Source of the DNA: Cotesia glomerata
Lineage: Eukaryota; Arthropoda; Insecta; Hymenoptera; Braconidae
Assembly (NCBI RefSeq): GCF_020080835.1
Contig: NC_058163.1
Span: 12,751,113-12,815,112, forward strand
Direction: 5' to 3'
DNA: 64,000 nucleotides
This document shows positions 20,827-31,029 of the stretch, one piece after another. The notes below the pieces were generated by a model. The model was given only the letters and a program-made list of their open reading frames with translations. It had not been told where the DNA came from and did no database searches. Position 1 is the first letter of the stretch. Each line of letters starts with the position of its first letter. Position numbers and translations under genes: made by a program.

Positions 20827-21399
20827 TCAACCAACTTCAATCGTGTTAACGGCGATCTGCGCGGGTTTCTAAGCTTAAAAACTAATTAGTTGATAGAATC
20901 GATTGGTGAAGCCAATAAAAATGTATTACAAAAAAAAACAATTTTTTAGAATTTTTTTGACAACGATATCTCACGAATGAATTAACCGATTTTAAAAAGA
21001 TTAACAGCATTCTATGCAGTTTTTCTAGAACAAAAATATAATTTATCACTAACCAAACAATAGGACTTGAAATTTCAAAGATGTGTTGAAAAAATACTTT
21101 TTTTAATTTTTTAAAATTAAATATCTCTTGACTTAATCAACCGATTTTGACGTTATTGACGGCGATCGACGCAGTTTTTTAAGCTTAAGAGCTGATTAGG
21201 TTTTGGAACCGATTAATTCAGAAAATTGAAAGTTATTTCGAAAAAACCATTTTTTGAAAATTTTATTTTCGAGATTACTCAAAATCTATTGGCCCGAATT
21301 ACCTTAAATAGTTTAAAATATCCAGGGGCAAAAAAACTCTTTCGATTGCTGTCAATCCGTTAGAATCGGTCAAGCCGTTCAAAAGTTATGAGAGGTTTA

Positions 21400-21403
<4 letters not shown>
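20827..21403 (-). mobile_element. TTAA-transposon TIR inner part, minus orientation
   Basis: The conserved interior blocks (aaccgattttgacgttattgacggcgatcgacgcag, gagattactcaaaatctattgg, gttcaaaagttatgagaggtttac) lead into (CA)n at 21,404-21,453. The corresponding outer part resumes only at about 22,794, after two LINE copies, as accattgtaaaaatagtcagggaagcttc. Confidence 0.75.

Positions 21404-21453
<50 letters not shown>
21404..21453. repeat. (CA)n tract 5' of A4
   Basis: About 25 CA units from the TIR, directly joined to the truncated 5' end of A4. Confidence 0.95.
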
Positions 21454-21456
<3 letters not shown>

Positions 21457-21752
21457 CAGGACACGGCTGCTTCCGAGCCTATCTTCACCGCTTTAAGCAC
21501 GACGATTCTCCGGAGTGCCCATCCTGCCCAGGTGTCGCTGAAGACGTAGAGCACGTGATCTTTGCATGTCCTCGTTTTAACCAACAGCGCGATGAATTAG
21601 AGAAGATTCTAAAAAAGAGAATTCAACCGGAGACAATAGTAGAAGAAATGCTGTCATCAGAAGCTGTCTGGAACGCCACGAGCACCTTTGCCACTGAAGT
21701 GCTTACAGAGTTGCGGTCCATCGAGAGAAAAAGAGCAGAAAACAGAAACTAG
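21454..21752 (+). pseudogene. Family A ORF2 C-terminal zinc-finger fragment (A4)
   Basis: About 98 codons, open to the normal end. Contains CPSCPGVAEDVEHVIFAC (C-X2-C-X8-H-X4-C). No start of its own; 5' truncated. Confidence 0.85.
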
Positions 21753-21993
21753 AAGGGAGATAGAAATAAAAAACATCTTAGCCACCAGAAGGAAGAGCGG
21801 CAGCTAATTCCTCCCCCCGCGAAGAAATGCCTTACGGCGGTACCATGGGGGATCAGAGGATAGAAGAGAAAGGGGTTTAGGGTTTAGTGGGTAGGGGCGT
21901 TAGTGTCGAGTTAGTATGACGCTGCGTCGAGTCGCCACATATCCAGGCCAAACAGCTATGCCTAGAATCCGTAAAAAGGATTCCCCCCCCTAC

Positions 21994-22010
<17 letters not shown>
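21454..22010 (+). mobile_element. Family A LINE copy A4, 5' truncated
   Basis: Starts abruptly within ORF2 at SGHGCFRAYL, continues to the family A stop (21,750), the 3' UTR, C8 and a poly(A) tail (21,993-22,010). Its UTR subtype (ccgcgaagaaatgccttacggcggtaccatgg) is the same as A0. The (CA)n on both sides shows insertion in the microsatellite. Confidence 0.88.

Positions 22011-22057
<47 letters not shown>
22011..22057. repeat. (CA)n between A4 and A5
   Basis: About 21 CA units separate the A4 poly(A) from the truncated start of A5. Confidence 0.95.
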
Positions 22058-22060
<3 letters not shown>

Positions 22061-22695
22061 GGGAGATGGACACACCGTCTCATACCGAAGATCGACGTTT
22101 GGCTAAACCGAAGTCATGGCGAGGTCAATTACTATCTGACGCAGTTGTTATCAGGACATGGATGTCTTCGGACGTATCTTCACCGCTTCAAGCATGATGA
22201 TTCACCGGAGTGTCCGTCCTGCCCAGGAATCAATGAAGACGCGGAGCACGTTTTCTTTAAGTGCTCACGATTTTACCCACAGCGAGATGAGCTGGAGATG
22301 ATCCTAAAGAAGAAAATCCAACCAGAGACAATAGTAGAAGCAATGTTGTCATCAAGAGCCTCCTGGAACGCCATCAGCACATTTGCAACAGAAGTCCTTA
22401 TAGACTTGCGTTCCATCGAAAGAAGAAGAGCAAATGACAACAATTAGAAGAAAGGTAAAATAATACCTTAGCTACCAGAAGAAAAAGCAGTAGCTAGATC
22501 CTCCCCTCACGAAGTAATGCCTAACGGCGGTTTCCATGAGGGATTAGGGGAAAGAGGAAAAGGGGTTTAGGGCTTAGTGGGTAGGGGCGCTAGCGTCGAG
22601 TTTTAGTATGACACTGCGTCGAGTCACCACATATCCAGGCCAAACAACTATGCCTAGAATCCGTAAAAAGGATCCCCCCCCTTAAAACAAAAAAA

Positions 22696-22712
<17 letters not shown>
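22058..22712 (+). mobile_element. Family A LINE copy A5, 5' truncated, tandem to A4
   Basis: Begins at acggggagatggacac within ORF2, continues to the ORF2 stop (22,447), a 3' UTR of the A1/A2/A3 subtype (cctcacgaagtaatgcctaacggcgg), a C8 run and poly(A) to 22,712. It is followed by (CA)n with CG interruptions (22,713-22,793) and then by TIR sequence. Confidence 0.88.
22145..22447 (+). pseudogene. Family A ORF2 C-terminal fragment (A5)
   Basis: Open frame LSGHGCLRTYLHRFKHDD then zinc finger CPSCPGINEDAEHVFFKC, to the normal stop. A partial reading frame upstream (22,064-22,144) belongs to the same ORF2 (IPKIDVWLNRSHGEVNYYLTQ region). Confidence 0.85.
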
Positions 22713-22726
<14 letters not shown>

Positions 22727-22793
22727 CAAACGCGCACACACACACGCGCGCACACATACGCACACGCACGCACGCACACACACCCATACACAC
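22713..22793. repeat. (CA)n with CGCG interruptions, 3' of A5
   Basis: Mixed CA, CG and TA dinucleotides joining A5 to the residual outer TIR (accattgtaaaaatagtcagggaagcttct, to about 22,825). Confidence 0.9.
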
Positions 22794-22825
22794 ACCATTG
22801 TAAAAATAGTCAGGGAAGCTTCTGT

Positions 22826-23661
22826 AAAATAAATAGTTTATTGACAAAAAATTTAGTAAATAATGCTGTTATTTAACTCGTGACCTAGTTCATACTTTAT
22901 ATAATTTTTTGATGATTTTTTCTATAATTCAAAAATTCTAGAACGCGTTTAACTGAAAAATATTCGTTGGTTTTTAAATTCTAATCAGCCTACTTTACCT
23001 CCCAAACACTTCGAGAGTTGAAAATGTTGAGGGTCCATTTTGCCCCCAGATATTTTTGGACATTAAAAATTTTAGGGGGCCCATTTTGCCTTTCCCTTTA
23101 CTACATTAGGGTGTGCCAAAATTCAATTTCCGTGAGAAACATTTTAAAATTGGAATTTTGAGTTCTGCTTTTGACAGGAGCTGTGTTTGGGCATTTCGTG
23201 AGATATTTTGGGTTGAGGCAATTTATTTGATTTTCATAGAATTTTTAACAGGAGCTTTGCTTGGGCATTTACGCTGAAATTTTTGCATTTGGACCGGAAG
23301 CATCTACCGATTTTCTTCGCTGTGAAAACGTCTAAGGCCTCGTGTCTGATTACGAAGGCTTCTCAAGCCATTTGCCAGAGTTACTAGTCCCTTTGCTCGT
23401 GATCGATAGCACAGGGTATCACCCGTGCGCGTACGAGCTATGATCTATTATCTATTATCAATATCATGATTTAGCATTTATATCTTTACCTGTCCCAATA
23501 CTCATCGTTGGACCTTGAAATTTAAATGCTGAAATAAACTTACAATATGGTGAGTTTCAATAAGGTTAGATTTAATACGGCACAGACTTATGGTGATAGA
23601 CTGATAAATACATACAATAATAATATAAAACAATAAACAGTTCAATGTAAACATCTGGAAT
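22826..23661. other. Unassigned sequence
   Basis: Contains a direct repetition of ccattttgcc with intervening acattaaaaattttagggggc (23,033-23,095) and two similar tttgacaggagc and ttaacaggagctttgcttgggcat segments (23,170 and 23,250). No gene is supported. Confidence 0.3.
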
Positions 23662-23665
23662 AAAT

Positions 23666-25437
23666 TGTAACGCGGGTGGTTAGCCCGGTCCAATTAGTCA
23701 CCCCTTTCCTCTCTTGAAAAGGGCGCCACTGGGATTTTATACACGGTGTCCCAGAAACCGGGGTAGCATGAGAAGGGAAAGATCGGGTCGAGAGAAGTCT
23801 GAGAGAAGGCTGTAAATCAATGCTGAGAAACAATTATTAACAATAACAACGAAATTATTTATTCAATGTAAACAATTAAAATTAAAAAATTTTTTCAACA
23901 ATATTACCCTTAAAATTAGCTTCACAATTACTTAACTGTGAGATCCTCTCACCTACGCAGGCACTTGCCGAAAATTCTTACAAACTAAATATCGCTTCTC
24001 TTCTTAATCATAGACCATTACGCATCTATCCTTTAAACTCCTTATTTACCTAAAACCTCGTCAATCTGACGGAATACCATATAACATCATAATTTACCTC
24101 GTCAACCTGACGCACTACCATATAATCTTACTAAATTCCATATAAAATCATCCACCGGACATTAACTTAATTTCCCAAAATTCTCTGATTATTCATGCAT
24201 CTTAATTACCAATAAAACTAAATCTCAAAACTTCGCATTCTCCAAATTTACCAGAACTACGCTTAACAATTACTTAATACAAAATTCCGATTTTCAATTT
24301 CAATTCATTAAATTCATTAATACATCCTCTTAACCAAATTCATTTTCAACTTACTCAATTAACTAAATAAATTCACTAGATTTATCAAATAAAGGCCTTC
24401 GCTAAATAATCTTTACAAAATCCACTAAATAATTTTCTTAACAAAGTTCATTACTCATCTTCTAAATTCCATAAATTTCTCAATTAATTCATTCGCCAAA
24501 TTAACTACTTTAATTAAATTTAGCCCACCGGCCTAAATTAAATTCTACCGAAAATTCTTAAATGCAACTACTGTAATCCTAAAGCGTCACAACAAAATTC
24601 TCAGCCATAGAACTCTCTAGATTGGCCTTCACGAACTTAATTACGCAGTTTCATTTCTTATTCAAATTTTGTCTTAAAAGATCTTAACTACCTTAATTTA
24701 TTATAGCCAAAGGGCCTACAATAAATTACTAATAAATTTTCTATCAAGAAATTCATAAATAATCAATTAAATTCGTGTTTCAATATACGTGTCCTGCGAC
24801 AAAACTAACTACATGACCTTGACGAATAATTTACACATAAGAGAACTAACCAGTATAAAAGTAGCGGTCATTAATTTATAAAAACCAATTACAATTATTT
24901 CGGCCCCTTAATTAACAAAATTAAGTTTTTGCCTAAAACAATGGAAAAATACCTGAGACTCTATTATTGTTATTATCCAACGATGACTGACACTCCGGTC
25001 TAACTTGGCGGGATCAGCAGCTTGGTGTCTCGAACTACGATGCTGGCCTCCGGTTAGAGCTTGTCCAATTACAAATACCACGATAAATTCTTCAGTAGTT
25101 GCTTCTCGATTACCAAAACTGCACTGTGTGATTTAAACTGGCTCAAAACAAAGGTCACTGATCTAAAAGGCAAAAGGCCACTGGCTTCCAGAAGGGAAAA
25201 AGCCTCGATGGTTTTCTTGCCGGCTCTTTTATAACCCTCGAACTCCGGCTCTCGAACTTTCTTATTGTTATGCCCCGCTTCATTTTTCGGGGACAGTAGT
25301 GGGGACATTCGATTAGCACGCCCGGTGACAAGTCGAAACTACTTGTCAAAAATCGAAAGGAAGGGAAAGCCCTTACCTACCGTGCGTTAATTAAGTGGTC
25401 GATAATTACCCCGGGAAGTTCGATTTTCCCTGTTACA
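23666..25437. mobile_element. LTR-like insertion L1, ends TGTAACG...GTTACA, TSD AAAT
   Basis: The left end TGTAACGCGGG (23,666) and right end CCCTGTTACA (to 25,437) are imperfect inverted repeats of the TG...CA type. Flanking AAAT occurs at 23,662-23,665 and 25,438-25,441. About 60 bp in is the block AAAGGGCGCCACTGGGATTTT shared (in shorter form) with L2 and L3. The interior is AT-rich and non-coding, with a CGTCAATCTGACG / CGTCAACCTGACG pair near 24,060-24,110. The 4-bp TSD is typical of Ty3/mdg4-type LTR elements, so a long solo LTR is the leading guess. Confidence 0.6.
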
Positions 25438-25764
25438 AAATATAAGGTTAATACTTAAGTACTAATTACAATAATATAATAATTCTTAAATATAAATAAT
25501 GACAAATGCTATATAATGAATAAATGAACAAAATATAATAAAAATAAGAGACACACTGGGTGTGTATCTGTTGCCAATTCTAGGCACAGGGAGGGACGCA
25601 CACGGGGTATAAAAATCCCTGTGACAATTGTCACACTGTATCATCAAAATAGGTTTACGCAAATCTCTTGCATTAATTTTACTGATAATTTTCAGAACTC
25701 CAACAATTTATTTAAAACATACTTGTGCACTTCTCCAGATTAAAGCTCCCGAGACGAAATGTAA

Positions 25765-26100
25765 GTCGTAAATTCAACTTATTAAACGTTCAAACCGTAA
25801 ATTCGACGTATTGAACGTTACAAACGTTAGTTGAACGTAACAAACGTTCAAATCGTAAATTCAACGTTTTGAACGTTTAAAACGTCAGTTTAACGTATTG
25901 GACGTAAAAAATATAGATTCAACATTTCAAAAAAAAAAAAGAAATTCAAAGATACTCCAAGTACCACTGGTTCTTAATAAAACACTAGCTAGTCTTTTTA
26001 AACAGCCATATATTACCTTTGAATACGTTAAACTTACGTTTACAACGTCTAATACGCTAAACTTACGATTTGAACGTTCAATACGTTGCATCTATGATTT
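25765..26100. repeat. Inverted array of AACGTT-rich repeats
   Basis: The left half repeats units such as ttgaacgttcaaaccgtaaattc and cgtattgaacgtt (25,765-25,905). The right half (26,020-26,095) holds the reverse complement (cgctaaacttacgatttgaacgttcaatacgtt). The result is a large imperfect palindrome of CpG-containing AACGTT motifs in AT-rich DNA. No gene is supported. Confidence 0.7.
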
Positions 26101-26706
26101 AAATATTAACTCGGGCTATTACAAGTTTTTTTTAGCAATGTACGATTTAATGAAGATGCAGACTTCTACTTGAATGCCGATGACATGTAATAGACTGTTA
26201 TGTGGGTATCTATATGTCTGCAGTCAACTTAGAGTGTAGATGATATTTGCTTTGAAGGCAAATTAACTAACACTGATGTGATAGTTCCAAAAATTTTAGA
26301 CTTGAAAAATAAAGATCTGTAGAATTTGATGCTTTAAGTGTCCGACCCGAATGTGATCCCAAAGCATAATGGATCTGCATATTGTTATTTAGGGCTTTCG
26401 TTAATAATCATCAAGTTCAGCTATATCATTTTCCATAGTGGTATTATATTCATCCAGATCTGTTAAAGAAATATTAACTTTAGTCAACTAAATTTATTTC
26501 TTTTGTTTTTAAATTTCAAAATATTTTTCCATAGAAAGTCAAATGACTGTTTCAAACTATTTTATCGTAAAATTTTATTTTGCTGCATAAATTCAATTAC
26601 ACCTAAAAAGTTCATTGAAAGCTTTGAGGTATATTTGCTGATGTTAAAATTGATCAACTGTTCGGTTTTCTCCTTTCAATCTATAATTTCCATGGGGAGT
26701 AACATT
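26101..26706. other. AT-rich spacer without gene
   Basis: No supported feature. Short open frames look random. Confidence 0.3.
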
Positions 26707-26710
26707 TTAA

Positions 26711-27479
26711 CTTCCTGCTAAGAAAATCAATGATTTTCGAAAAATCGGGAAGTTATTGGTTATACCCCGTTTTGCCCTAAGGAGCTTTCCTGACTATTTT
26801 TACGATGATGTCCGTACGGGTATGTGTGTGTGTGTAAACCTCTTATAACTTCTGAACGACTTGACCGATTTGATCGCAGTTGATGTCATTCGAAAGGGCT
26901 CCGCCAAACTTAGATTTTCTGTAAGTTAGAACCGATTCGTACCAGAAGATTTCGAAAAATTGCAAAAAAAAGCGAAAAAAAAAGTTGTTTTTTTTTTCAT
27001 TTTTTCAAAAGATCTCCGAATTGGCTGAACTGATCAATTCCAAAAACTAATCAGCTCTTAACCTCAAAAAACCACGGCAATCGCCATCAGTCCGGTCAAA
27101 ATCGGTTGATTCGTTCGTGAGAAATCGTTGTCCAAAAAAATTGGAAAAAATGTTTTTTTTTAGAATTTCTATGAAATTTGTGGTCTGACCAGTTCGCGCT
27201 CAGAAATTTCTTGAAAATCTGAAAAAACTGCGTTGAATGCCGTAAACTGCGAGAAAATTGGTTGATTCATTCACCAGTTCTTACGGTTTAAAAATTCAAA
27301 AAATAGTGTTATATCAAACTTCTATCAGACTTTTGAGCTCGAAGAGCTCAAAAGCATAGAACAGTCATTTATTTGAGCTTGGAGAGCTCAAAATAAACCA
27401 AAAATAATATTTTTGAGCTCGAAAAGCTCAAAAACAAAATGAGTAAAATGTTAAGCGCTTAGGTATAGAGTTAGCGAAG
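26711..27479 (+). mobile_element. TTAA-transposon TIR copy with short TG tract, into assembly gap
   Basis: TTAA (26,707-26,710), CTTCCTGCTAAGAAAATC, outer blocks, (TG)n 26,820-26,834, then the full inner part ending with three GAGCTC palindromes (27,333-27,432) and gagttagcgaag at the gap. This is the most complete plus-orientation TIR and has no LINE insertion. Confidence 0.85.
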
Positions 27480-27579
27480 NNNNNNNNNNNNNNNNNNNNN
27501 NNNNNNNNNNNNNNNNNNNNNNNNNNNNNNNNNNNNNNNNNNNNNNNNNNNNNNNNNNNNNNNNNNNNNNNNNNNNNNN
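27480..27579. other. Assembly gap (100 N)
   Basis: Exactly 100 N, so probably a placeholder of unknown true length. It interrupts the element immediately after its TIR. Confidence 1.
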
Positions 27580-27719
27580 CCACACGTACTAGCAATAATT
27601 ATTATAAATAACCATTATCAATAATAATAAAAATAATAACAACTGTTATTATTATTATTATTACTGATATTATTATTAATAACAGCATAAAAAAAATATT
27701 TGATAAAATGAAAAAATTG

Positions 27720-27795
27720 AATCCGACGAGGATTCGACCACAAAGCTTCGTCGTCGCAAGCTGACGCTTACGCCACAGAGCCATTTGACCGCTTA
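27720..27795 (-). repeat. tRNA-like segment, SINE candidate
   Basis: On the minus strand ggctctgtggcgtaagcgtc resembles an A box (TGGCGTAAGCG) and ggtcgaatcc a B box, 42 bases apart. Between them is a stem GCTT/AAGC around gcgacgacg. The T-arm and acceptor stem do not pair well, so it is not a functional tRNA. The flanks are ATT-rich. A tRNA-derived SINE head is plausible. Confidence 0.4.
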
Positions 27796-28302
27796 ACGGG
27801 TAAATGTTAAAACTTATATAAAAACTGCGTGTGGGAACTTCCAGTAACCACATCGTACTTAGCAATAATTATTATTATTATTTTTATTATTTAATAATAA
27901 TTAACTATTTGCTATAAAACGTAAAATTAATTCAAAATTTTTTATTAAAAAAATTTTTTTCTCAATTTCTTTTTAATTAAAAATACTTATTTTTCATATA
28001 TAAAAAAAAATTAAACCTATATGTTGTAAACAAAAAGCATTATTTATTTATTTTAATAAAATTACAGCATTATTTTTCCCGCTGTATGTTTCGGCTGAAA
28101 TCGGATTCTGAGAAATTCACACGAACAGAGAGCTACTGTTGTGTGAGTTACTCCTCTGTGTCTTGTGGCAGGGGCTTCATTCCCTCGATTTGTCGACGTG
28201 TCTCGGATTCTCTCGGCTCCGCTCGGCTTTCCGACTCACAGACACACATCGCTTACTTGTGTACGGGCGCGCGCGACGCCTAGAGAAGGGTAAAAAACCC
28301 TA
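27796..28302. other. Spacer with an unassigned GC-rich block
   Basis: AT-rich to about 28,075. Then a GC-rich block at 28,080-28,290 (cggattctctcggctccgctcgg, gtacgggcgcgcgcgacgcc) with a 65-codon frame I do not recognise. It may be another element's leader. Confidence 0.3.
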
Positions 28303-28435
28303 GTCCACAGATAATTACTCTGACAGTATTTGGTAAGAGCGCTCCATGTCGCTTTTGAACTTTTTTTTCATCACCTTGTACAATCGCATCAAAATTTATA
28401 ACAGGTAATTTAGCACTTCGTTTTTCAAACTTCAT
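28303..28435 (-). pseudogene. Maverick/Polinton packaging-ATPase N-terminal fragment
   Basis: The minus-strand ATG at 28,435 opens about 40 codons whose composition and pattern match the N-terminus preceding the Walker A region of the FtsK/HerA-type genome-packaging ATPase of Mavericks/Polintons (adintovirus type). The similarity breaks off at about 28,310, before any P-loop, so the ATPase core is missing. It is divergent from the PLA2-like gene with about 115 bp between starts, an arrangement consistent with those elements. Identification is by recollection of the family and should be tested by search. Confidence 0.5.
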
Positions 28436-28550
28436 CTTGATTTTCTGTAGATACTAATTAATGCTACCAGGGTGACATTCAAATCATAACTCATCAATTT
28501 GACCATAAATGTCACGTATTTATACAATTTGAGTCAGTGATTGATTAAGC

Positions 28551-29178
28551 ATGGTGAAGAAAAGAGGTACTGTTAAAGCTAAAATTAAGCGTGGTAGGGG
28601 TATTGTAAATGGTATTATGAATAAACTACCAATAGAATTACATGTACCAGGATATCAGTATTGTGGGTCTGGCACAAAATTATCAAAGAGACTAGCTTGA
28701 GGAGATCCAGGAATAAACCCGCTAGATAAAGTGTGTAAAGAACATGATATTGCTTATTCAAAAAGTAAGGGTAATATGCAGGCACGTCATGAAGCTGATA
28801 AGAGGCTGGCAGAACAGGCTTCACTACGTCTTCACGCAAAAGATGCTAGCATTGGTGAAAAAGCTGTCGCTTGGGGTGTTAAGACAATGCGAATTAAGAG
28901 AAGTCTAGGTATGGAGTTGCATATGAAAAATAAAAATTTAAAGAAGAATAAACATTTAAAGAAAAAAACAAAATGTTACGGAGATGAAATGAAAAAAAGA
29001 CTTGATAAAAAAAATTCAAAGAAAAAAATCAGAGGCCGTAACCTGAATAAGTCTATCAGTACGAAAAATTATTAGTTCAGCTAAAAAATTGATGTCTACA
29101 AGTATTGAACCGATTAAATCAGTTTTACATGCAGCTCGAAAAGCTGTTAAGGAAGCTGGTGGTGAAAAAAATGTTTAA
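28551..29178 (+). pseudogene. Maverick/Polinton PLA2-like protein gene, broken
   Basis: The ATG at 28,551 begins a basic N-terminus, followed by the glycine-rich calcium-loop motif (YCGSG) and the catalytic His-Asp pair (KEHDIAY) of the parvovirus-VP1-like phospholipase A2 fold (Parvo_coat_N type). The basic Lys-rich tail continues to about 29,075. A TGA stop at 28,698-28,700 lies between the calcium loop and the HD motif, and a +1 frameshift near 29,070 precedes the C-terminus ending at 29,178. In adintovirus/Polinton elements such proteins are thought to be virion components that help membrane passage. This copy is an old, broken genomic remnant. Confidence 0.72.
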
Positions 29179-29450
29179 ATTACCACGGATACTACCAATA
29201 CCATCAAAAATTGGTGGAGTGCTACCATTTCCAATCCCAGCCTTTGCAGCACAGTGCTGTAGGTGGCTTAAGTGGAGGTGCGGCAGCAATCGTTCGTACT
29301 GTAAATGCAGCTAAATCAGCTAAACGAGAGCTGGAGGAAAGTGAACGTCATAATAAGACTATGGAAGCAATAGCTTTAGGTAAAGGGTTATACTTGACAC
29401 CGTATAAGCAGGGGATGGGATTGTATTTGAGACCTAATCCAAAAAACTGA
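29171..29450 (+). pseudogene. Small hydrophobic Polinton virion-type protein, frameshifted
   Basis: The ATG at 29,171 overlaps the end of the PLA2-like gene by 8 bp. A proline-rich hydrophobic N-terminus (ILPIPSKIGG) is followed, after a frameshift near 29,257, by an Ala/Gly-rich segment and a charged stretch. The C-terminus is a repeated GLYL motif (GKGLYLTPY, GMGLYLRP). It resembles the short Ala/Gly-rich proteins found between PLA2-like and protease genes in insect Polintons. Function is not established. Confidence 0.55.
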
Positions 29451-29812
29451 TAACGCTACCACATCGAGCACTCTCAAATTATGATTTAATAAAATATGCA
29501 AAGGATTTAAAAATCCCATATTTTCAAGGTGTCTTCATGAGAAATGATTTATCGAAGTCTAGACCATGGATAAATGAATCTGCAATCATAAATCTGGATG
29601 ATAAAAATGGGAATGGGACACATTGGGTTGCCTATAAGAAAAATAATAATAATGTTAATTATTTCGATAGCTTTGGGAATCTTCAACCACCTAATGATCT
29701 CATGAAATATCTTGATGTGAGTAGCGTTAAGTATAACCATAGAAAATATCAAGATTGTAATACAGTTATATGTGGACACTTGTGTCTTAAATTTTTGAGT
29801 GATCAACTATAA
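29447..29812 (+). pseudogene. Adenain-like (C5) maturation protease of Maverick/Polinton
   Basis: One frame is open from 29,447 to the TAA at 29,810 (about 121 codons). It carries in order the catalytic His block (THWVAY), an acidic block (YFDSFG), a Gln (KYQDC) and the catalytic Cys block (CGHLCLKF), which is the adenovirus-protease/Ulp-like papain fold. An internal ATG is at 29,537, but family similarity begins earlier, just where the previous gene ends. The length and all catalytic positions look preserved, unlike the neighbours, although the true start is unclear. Role in the family: cleavage of capsid precursors. Confidence 0.7.
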
Positions 29813-29844
29813 ATTCACATGTTACGTTTAATCAGCTATCAGTC

Positions 29845-30006
29845 ATGGATGAGTCATTGTCGTTGACATTATCAGGAAATAACTCTGTATTGGAGGCTCA
29901 ATATTTTTCACCAATTGAGTTATCACCTACAAAAACTTAAATGGTCTGATAAACTAATAACGATACCAACTGGGAGCTACGAGTTGAAGGATGTTGAGGA
30001 ATATAT
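29845..30006 (+). pseudogene. Start of a Polinton capsid-type gene, truncated
   Basis: The ATG at 29,845 gives 31 codons (LSLTLSGNNSVLEA region) to a TAA at 29,938. Further matching sequence (ITIPTGSYELKDVEEY) continues in another frame after an apparent deletion. The sequence is then cut at about 30,003 by the 3' tail of a LINE. Position and pattern suggest a structural (capsid) gene of the same element. I cannot say which capsid protein. Confidence 0.45.
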
Positions 30007-31027
30007 ATTATTATTATTATTTATTTATTAAGGCCATGGAGTCAAGACTCCTTGCGGCCCTCCAAGATAAATAAAAAAATTTTTATTAATTAATTAATTA
30101 TTTATTGATCATAAATATATACAGATGCCCGTAGGCCTTTCAGTGCACCCGACAAGTCCGGGTGCTAGCTTTTCACTCCTTCACTTTCTACCCTTCTTCT
30201 CCACTCCAACATCCATCCCAAGCCCTCTGCTTTTTCTCCCGATAGTTCCTCCACCTTTCCCTCCCATCTCACCATTCCGTTGCACCTTTTTGCCACATGT
30301 TTCAGCGTTTCCCTCTCTTCCCCACACCACCTGCACTGTCTTTTCTCTTCTTCCATCCAATACCTATTTCCTAGTCACTGGCTTCCCGTCTTGAGCCTGG
30401 CTATTTCCCTTTTCTCCTTTATTTTCAGATTCTCTTCCTTCTCCCAATAGACTGGTATCCCTTCCTTCACTATTCTAACGTACCCTCTATTAAATTTCGA
30501 GCCCTTTATCATCGCCCTTCTTTCCTGCTTCTGCACATCTCTGTCATTTTCCCTGAGCTCCTTCCATCTTCTTCTCTCTTCCCTCCACTCCATCTCTATT
30601 CCTGCCGATGACCATCCGCATCTATTAAGGTATCTTTCTCTCTCTTTATCCCCTGCTCCCCTTTCCTCCCCACTTTTTCCTCGTTCTCTCACACATCTCT
30701 TCAACAGTTCTCTTCCTGCTTCCGTTCTCACTTTCTCTTCAAATTTAAACGTTCTTGCCCCGGCCCTCACTCTCAACTTATCCAATTCCAGCTCCTCCCT
30801 CACTATATAGCCTGGCACTGCTCTACTGAGACCCAATACCCATCTACTATACTGCTCCTGCAGACTTTCCAATTCCTTCCTCTCCGCCCATCCCCAAATT
30901 TCTGCCCCGTACAGCGCTATGCTAGCCACTATGCTCTCAAAGAGTAATTTTCTAAATTTCCACTTTCCTCCAAATCTTCTTTCCCCTATTCCCTATACTC
31001 TCCCCATGGCTTGCCTTGCTTTCCTTA
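30003..31027 (-). mobile_element. LINE 3' part (unassigned clade) inserted in the Polinton remnant
   Basis: Minus strand. The post-RT region (LYGAEIWGW, about 30,900) is followed by a charged region and the zinc motif CRWCGEERETLKHVAKRC (C-X2-C-X8-H-X4-C) at about 30,300-30,340, then a UTR and an (ATT)n/(AAT)n tail (30,003-30,030). The UTR contains two perfect hairpins (GGAGTC-aa-GACTCC near 30,040 and GCACCCG/CGGGTGC near 30,150). 5' truncated near 31,027. Confidence 0.75.
30165..31022 (-). pseudogene. LINE ORF2 C-terminus, one stop
   Basis: Reads KARQAMGRVYGIGERRFGG, LLFESIVASIALYGAEIWGW (two separate blocks), then a Lys/Glu/Arg-rich stretch to RLKTGSQ, a TAG at about 30,372, and YWMEEEKRQ with the C-terminal zinc motif ending near 30,165. 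It is a typical C-terminal half of an insect non-LTR polyprotein, with no catalytic RT motifs left. Confidence 0.75.
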
Positions 31028-31029
31028 CA

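Noticed and set aside
23666..25437. Reading the GGGCGCCA block as a primer-binding site
   Set aside because: In all copies it lies about 45-120 bp inside the element end and not just outside an LTR, so it cannot be called a PBS here.
27720..27795. Functional tRNA gene
   Set aside because: The T-arm and acceptor stem do not pair, so only a tRNA-like SINE candidate is kept.
28086..28283. 65-codon frame in a GC-rich block
   Set aside because: No recognisable motif; the GC content alone explains the lack of stops.
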